From: Candidatus Woesearchaeota archaeon
GTDB taxonomy: Archaea > Nanobdellota > Nanobdellia > Woesearchaeales > GW2011-AR15
NCBI GenBank assembly: GCA_016934775.1
Contig: JAFGSP010000081.1
Span: 1-7,365, forward strand
Direction of reading: 5' to 3'
Length of the DNA stretch: 7,365 nt
The notes beneath the pieces are model-generated. The model saw nothing but the letters and a program-made list of their open reading frames with translations, was not told where the DNA came from and did not search any database. Below are positions 4,758 to 7,365 of the stretch, in pieces; the stretch's first letter is position 1; every line of letters begins with the position of its first letter. A program made the position numbers and the translations under genes.

Positions 4758-5646
4758 AGCGATGATTAGGCTGCATGAGACGTTCTGCGGCTATGAGATA
4801 GCTGATGGCTTTGTATCCTTCAATTGTGGTGTTTTTAAGTATCCTCTGCTCATACTCAGGCGAGAGGCTAAACCCGCCCAATAAGCTAAATAATATTATG
4901 ACAGCACTCTTGTTTTGGTTTAAGAAAGTATCCTCTGTTTTGTGGCCGTTTCCTTTGTTTCCATTGCCAATGTTGAGCCCAAATTTCTCGTAGCAGGATT
5001 GTATATGCTTTTCGGCTGTCTTTTCTGAGAAGCTACAATGATATGATATTTCTCTTTTTGTCATAGCCTGCGATATTAAGAACATTACCTGGAATTCTCT
5101 GGGAGTCAATCCTACCCCCTGTTTTGATATCAGGTATTCATCCAGACTAAGGTTTCCTTTTTTTTCTTCGTGATATTCAAGGAGCACTCCAAGCTCAGGA
5201 TCAAGACTGTCCCGCGAGACAGGGACAATGCCATGCCTGAAATTATATTTGATCAGTAAATACTTGCTGTTCAGCCCCAATCTTTCGAAAAGATTGTATA
5301 TGTGTCCTTCCACTGTTTTAATAGTTATACCAAGGCGTTCCGCAATCTCTATATTTGTACATCGAAGAGAGCTTAATTTCAGATGCTCTATCTGTCTGGG
5401 TGATAGTTCTTTGTCAATCTCAATATCCATCTCAGATAGCCTTTCTATTATGTCACTTATCTCATAAGGGCAGTTGATCAAAGGGGACTGTTTAGCAAGC
5501 TGCCTTTTTACAGATTCCCGTATCAATCCTAGGGCTACTCCTTCCGGACATAATCTTCTATGATAATTCACAAAATCTCTCACGCCGATATGCTCGTAAG
5601 GCGGGATAGAAACAGCTTCCTGATACGCAAATCCTGGCTGCACCAT
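4756..5646 (-). CDS. Tandem LuxR/GerE-type HTH regulator, copy A
   Basis: This 296-aa protein is probably a DNA-binding regulator with two LuxR/GerE-type helix-turn-helix units. The first is at about 81-127 (ELSPRQIEHLKL...NIEIAERLGITIKTVEGHI); the second is at about 180-227 (LTPREFQVMFL...TKREISYHCSFSEKTAEKHI). Each opens with the L-(S/T)-P-R-(E/Q) signature, and the recognition helix of each includes KT(V/A)E.HI. A Gly/Asn-rich linker (about 225-239) leads to a C-terminal domain with LLGGFSLSPEY and ILKNTT, shared with the gene to its right. No receiver, PAS or ATPase domain is present, so any signal must act through the unrecognised N- or C-terminal regions. The longer frame starting at 5661 was not chosen because a TATA box is centred only about 9 nt upstream of that ATG; the ATG at 5644-5646 is about 24 nt from it, which fits a leaderless start and matches the 297-aa paralog. 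Confidence 0.87.
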   Translation of the reverse strand: MVQPGFAYQEAVSIPPYEHIGVRDFVNYHRRLCPEGVALGLIRESVKRQLAKQSPLINCPYEISDIIERLSEMDIEIDKELSPRQIEHLKLSSLRCTNIEIAERLGITIKTVEGHIYNLFERLGLNSKYLLIKYNFRHGIVPVSRDSLDPELGVLLEYHEEKKGNLSLDEYLISKQGVGLTPREFQVMFLISQAMTKREISYHCSFSEKTAEKHIQSCYEKFGLNIGNGNKGNGHKTEDTFLNQNKSAVIILFSLLGGFSLSPEYEQRILKNTTIEGYKAISYLIAAERLMQPNHR

Positions 5647-5663
5647 GATAATGGTAAACATAT

Positions 5664-5686
5664 CTTATATAAAAAGATTAAGTACT
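5664..5686 (-). promoter_or_regulatory. Promoter of LuxR-like copy A
   Basis: On the minus strand CTTTTTATATAAG is a strong archaeal TATA box. The flanking ACTTAAT matches the ACTCAAC at the same position before copy B, so a block of about 20 nt is conserved between the two promoters. AGTA half-sites continue upstream to about 5701, including AAGTA/TACTT at 5680-5684 and 5697-5701. Confidence 0.6.
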
Positions 5687-5727
5687 ATTGAGTAAATACT
5701 TTTTTAAGAATATTTTACACAAAACAT

Positions 5728-6621
5728 CTATCTTGAAAACAGGTAGCCTGTGGTCCTGAGATAATGCCCCAGGATTTCTTTGCCATTCTGTGTGGTATTC
5801 TCTAGCATAAAATCCATGAATTCCTCGGTTAGTCGGAATCCTCCGAGATGGTTTACAAGGGCCGTGAGCTGAAGTTTGTCATTGAAAATCCCGAGACAAT
5901 TGATAGTTTCGTCAGTTGTCCTGAATATTATCGGGAATATATGTTCGTATAGCGAACCTTTGACAGTACAAACAGAAATACTTTTTTCAGAACAATTGCC
6001 ATTTTTTATAGGTGCATACATTTCTGCAATATCTTTTGCAGAAAAACCGTTTGTGAACAGGTATAAATATTTGATTTTTCTGTCAGGAAGTTCCAGGGTG
6101 CTTTGAGCATACTTAAAAAAATCAAGTCCATTATTTTTTTGTTTATGATAATCTAACATTTTTGAGAATAAGTCAGTTTGAGGAGTGTCATCCATAGGAA
6201 CAATGTTGAACCTGTAATTATATCTTATAAGGTCAATAATTTTCATAGTGCCGAATTTTTTTCCTAATTGTTTATGCAATGAATGCAAGCTATCTAAATT
6301 AAGGCCAAGCCTTGATGCTGTTTCCATCCTGCTATAGCCATTAGAAAAATGCTGCAGTAAATAGATATCCTCAGGAGAAAGCTCTTCACATGCAAGAGTA
6401 GTGTCCCTGCTTAAGATATCACTTATAGTATTAGGAATATCATAACCACTTGACTTTAGGTGTTCAAATGTTTCTTTGTCAATAGACTCAAGAAATCTTT
6501 TGCTAAGCTCTATGACAACACCTTTAAAACACAAGTGTTCATCAGGTGACTGAATATATTCATCAATAATCTTTTCAACCAGTGTTTCAATCAATGATGC
6601 TTCTTCTGTAACTAGTGCCAT
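5728..6621 (-). CDS. LuxR-like HTH regulator, copy B (paralog)
   Basis: This 297-aa protein is a diverged tandem duplicate of copy A. Shared blocks in order are an N-terminal helix (HLCFKGVVIELSKRFL against LCPEGVALGLIRESVKRQL), a LuxR-type helix-turn-helix at about 81-126 (ELSPEDIYLLQHFSNGY...ETASRLGLNLDSLHSL), the linker IIDLIRYNYRFNIVP against LLIKYNFRHGIVP, a DYHKQK/EYHEEK helix, and the C-terminal LGGFRLTEEF...LENTT domain. The second helix-turn-helix (about 178-230, ELPDRKIKYLYLFTNGFSAKDIAEMYAP) keeps its first helices, then carries an insert, NGNCSEKSISVC, and has no clean recognition helix, so it may not bind DNA. The ATG is 24 nt below the centre of a TATA box, which supports a leaderless start. 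No sensor or receiver domain was seen. Confidence 0.85.
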   Translation of the reverse strand: MALVTEEASLIETLVEKIIDEYIQSPDEHLCFKGVVIELSKRFLESIDKETFEHLKSSGYDIPNTISDILSRDTTLACEELSPEDIYLLQHFSNGYSRMETASRLGLNLDSLHSLHKQLGKKFGTMKIIDLIRYNYRFNIVPMDDTPQTDLFSKMLDYHKQKNNGLDFFKYAQSTLELPDRKIKYLYLFTNGFSAKDIAEMYAPIKNGNCSEKSISVCTVKGSLYEHIFPIIFRTTDETINCLGIFNDKLQLTALVNHLGGFRLTEEFMDFMLENTTQNGKEILGHYLRTTGYLFSR

Positions 6622-6638
6622 AATGGCTGGAAAAGAAG

Positions 6639-6667
6639 TTTATATAAAAAGGTTGAGTGAGGTTAAG
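6639..6667 (-). promoter_or_regulatory. Promoter of LuxR-like copy B
   Basis: On the minus strand CCTTTTTATATAAA is a TATA box centred 24 nt upstream of the ATG at 6621. Just upstream, CTCAACC (6651-6657) and CTTAACC (6661-6667) form a direct repeat with 10-bp spacing, one helical turn, and a similar CTTAATC lies at the same place before copy A. This is a good candidate binding site for one of the local regulators. Confidence 0.6.
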
Positions 6668-6670
6668 ATA

Positions 6671-7279
6671 TTAAACAACCTCAATATTCAATTTACTTAT
6701 CTTCCTGTACAAAGTTCTTTCGCTTATGTCTAAGAAACCGGCTGTCTTCTGGATGTTATAATCGTTCTCTTTCAGGGCCTTCTGGATGTATTCTTTCTCG
6801 AACAGGTCAAGAGCCTCGTCATAGGAAGCTATTTCATCCATGTTCTCAGCAATAATTTCAGAGATGTCGTCAAGGTTAGAATATATGTTTTTCAGCTTGT
6901 CTTCCTGTACAGCAGAACCGGCCAGTGTCTCGTCCAGGATGTTGTATACATTCACCCGTTTGTATTCGCTCGGTTTCAGCAGCTCTTTCCTGTGCGTATT
7001 AGGATCAATATCAAGTTCCAGGATTATCCTGTGCAAATGCCTTCTATGTACCTGGGCCTTTTTTGCGGCAAGGCTTATGTTGCCGAGGCTGAGCGTAAGC
7101 AGGTCATTCAGATAGTTTTTCAGAAATTCTTTTTTTGCTTCTTTGAACGGTTTACTGAGATCAATCGTGAATATCAGCCTGAACTCAAGATTGGATGAAA
7201 TGTCTTCTTTCAGCTTTGGAAACTCTTCTCCTGTAAATTTCTTCAGCGCTGAATCCACAAGAGTGGTGATTGAGTTCAT
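6671..7279 (-). CDS. Double Fis/NtrC-type HTH protein
   Basis: This 202-aa protein is probably a DNA-binding regulator with two Fis-type (HTH_8-like) units. The first is at about 45-92 (EFLKNYLNDLLTLSLGNIS then LAAKKAQVHRRHLHRIILEL). The second, at the C-terminus (about 156-198), is close to the textbook NtrC ending: FEKEYIQKALKENDYNIQ then KTAGFLDISERTLYRKISKL. Between them is an acidic helical linker (about 112-155). In bacteria this domain normally ends a sigma-54 activator or stands alone in Fis. Here there is no AAA+ domain and no receiver, and the domain is repeated in one chain, giving a built-in two-headed DNA-binding protein. It is first in a run of three same-strand regulators, with 49 nt to the next gene, which has its own TATA box. 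The start is supported by an AT box about 26 nt upstream. Confidence 0.88.
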   Translation of the reverse strand: MNSITTLVDSALKKFTGEEFPKLKEDISSNLEFRLIFTIDLSKPFKEAKKEFLKNYLNDLLTLSLGNISLAAKKAQVHRRHLHRIILELDIDPNTHRKELLKPSEYKRVNVYNILDETLAGSAVQEDKLKNIYSNLDDISEIIAENMDEIASYDEALDLFEKEYIQKALKENDYNIQKTAGFLDISERTLYRKISKLNIEVV

Positions 7280-7285
7280 ATATGA
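7276..7285. repeat. 10-bp palindrome over the Fis-like start codon
   Basis: TCATATATGA is a perfect palindrome covering the ATG of the double-Fis gene, next to its predicted transcription start. It shares CATATATG with the palindrome at 4746-4757 and could be an autoregulatory site, but the motif is short and AT-rich. Confidence 0.3.
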
Positions 7286-7300
7286 GAGAAATCTTTCCGG

Positions 7301-7310
7301 ATATTTAAAA
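7301..7310 (-). promoter_or_regulatory. TATA box of the double-Fis gene
   Basis: TTTTAAATAT on the minus strand is centred about 26 nt upstream of the ATG at 7279, consistent with a leaderless mRNA. AT-rich sequence continues to 7318, so the exact box is uncertain. Confidence 0.5.
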
Positions 7311-7365
7311 TTTATATTGTTTTCCTGTATGAATGAGCCTTTTCATCATCCTCTATATTTTTATA

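Noticed and set aside
4756..6621. Two-component response regulators
   Set aside because: The LuxR-type HTH suggested this, but neither protein has a receiver domain with a phosphorylatable Asp pattern or a histidine kinase neighbour.
7318..7349. Short minus-strand frame starting ATGATG after GAGG, possible leader peptide
   Set aside because: It has only 14 codons, and no conserved content or attenuator-like structure was seen; most likely chance.
7312..7365. Minus-strand open frame entering from the right edge and ending in TAA at 7312-7314 (YKNIEDDEKAHSYRKTI)
   Set aside because: It could be the end of an upstream gene, but only 17 codons are visible and the overlap with the Fis-gene promoter region is awkward. 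Unsupported without more sequence.

Overview
The window looks archaeal, probably from a small-genome DPANN-type lineage (Woesearchaeota or Pacearchaeota-like). The lineage is inference. The main sequence evidence is promoter architecture. Most genes have an AT-rich TATA box centred about 24-28 nt upstream of the chosen ATG and no Shine-Dalgarno, as expected for leaderless archaeal mRNAs. The one long-leader gene has GGTGAT, a match to the archaeal 16S anti-SD. A CBS-CBS-zinc-ribbon protein and a duplicated nucleotidyltransferase/HEPN-like protein also fit archaea.

Layout. At 1-141 (-) is the N-terminus of an uncharacterised protein that runs off the left edge. At 142-443 is an AT-rich gene-free stretch holding a near-perfect 17-bp inverted repeat, a GC-rich structured core and two 18-bp direct repeats, the right one touching the stop codon of the next gene. 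At 444-998 (-) is a CBS-pair/zinc-ribbon protein. It is divergent from a four-helix membrane protein with a large extracytoplasmic loop at 1104-1994 (+). A strong hairpin (1996-2038) separates that gene from a convergent HExxH metallopeptidase-like gene (2049-2624, -). Upstream of it lies a 652-aa protein (2697-4655, -) with two copies of a Pol-beta-type nucleotidyltransferase module, one of which has lost its active site, then a HEPN-like helical region, a lysine-rich segment and an unknown C-terminal domain.

The right third (4756-7279, all -) holds three transcription-factor-like genes in a row. Two are tandem paralogs of about 296 aa, each with two LuxR/GerE-type helix-turn-helix units and a shared unrecognised C-terminal domain. 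The third is a 202-aa protein with two Fis/NtrC-type helix-turn-helix units and no AAA+ domain. All three thus carry an internally duplicated DNA-binding unit of a fold more typical of bacteria, without any visible receiver, sensor or ATPase domain.

Each regulator has its own TATA box. The two LuxR-like paralogs share a nearly identical promoter block, which suggests shared or mutual regulation. The most unusual content is this regulator cassette, the half-dead nucleotidyltransferase duplication, and the structured element at 186-446. No rRNA, tRNA, CRISPR array, transposase or integrase was seen.
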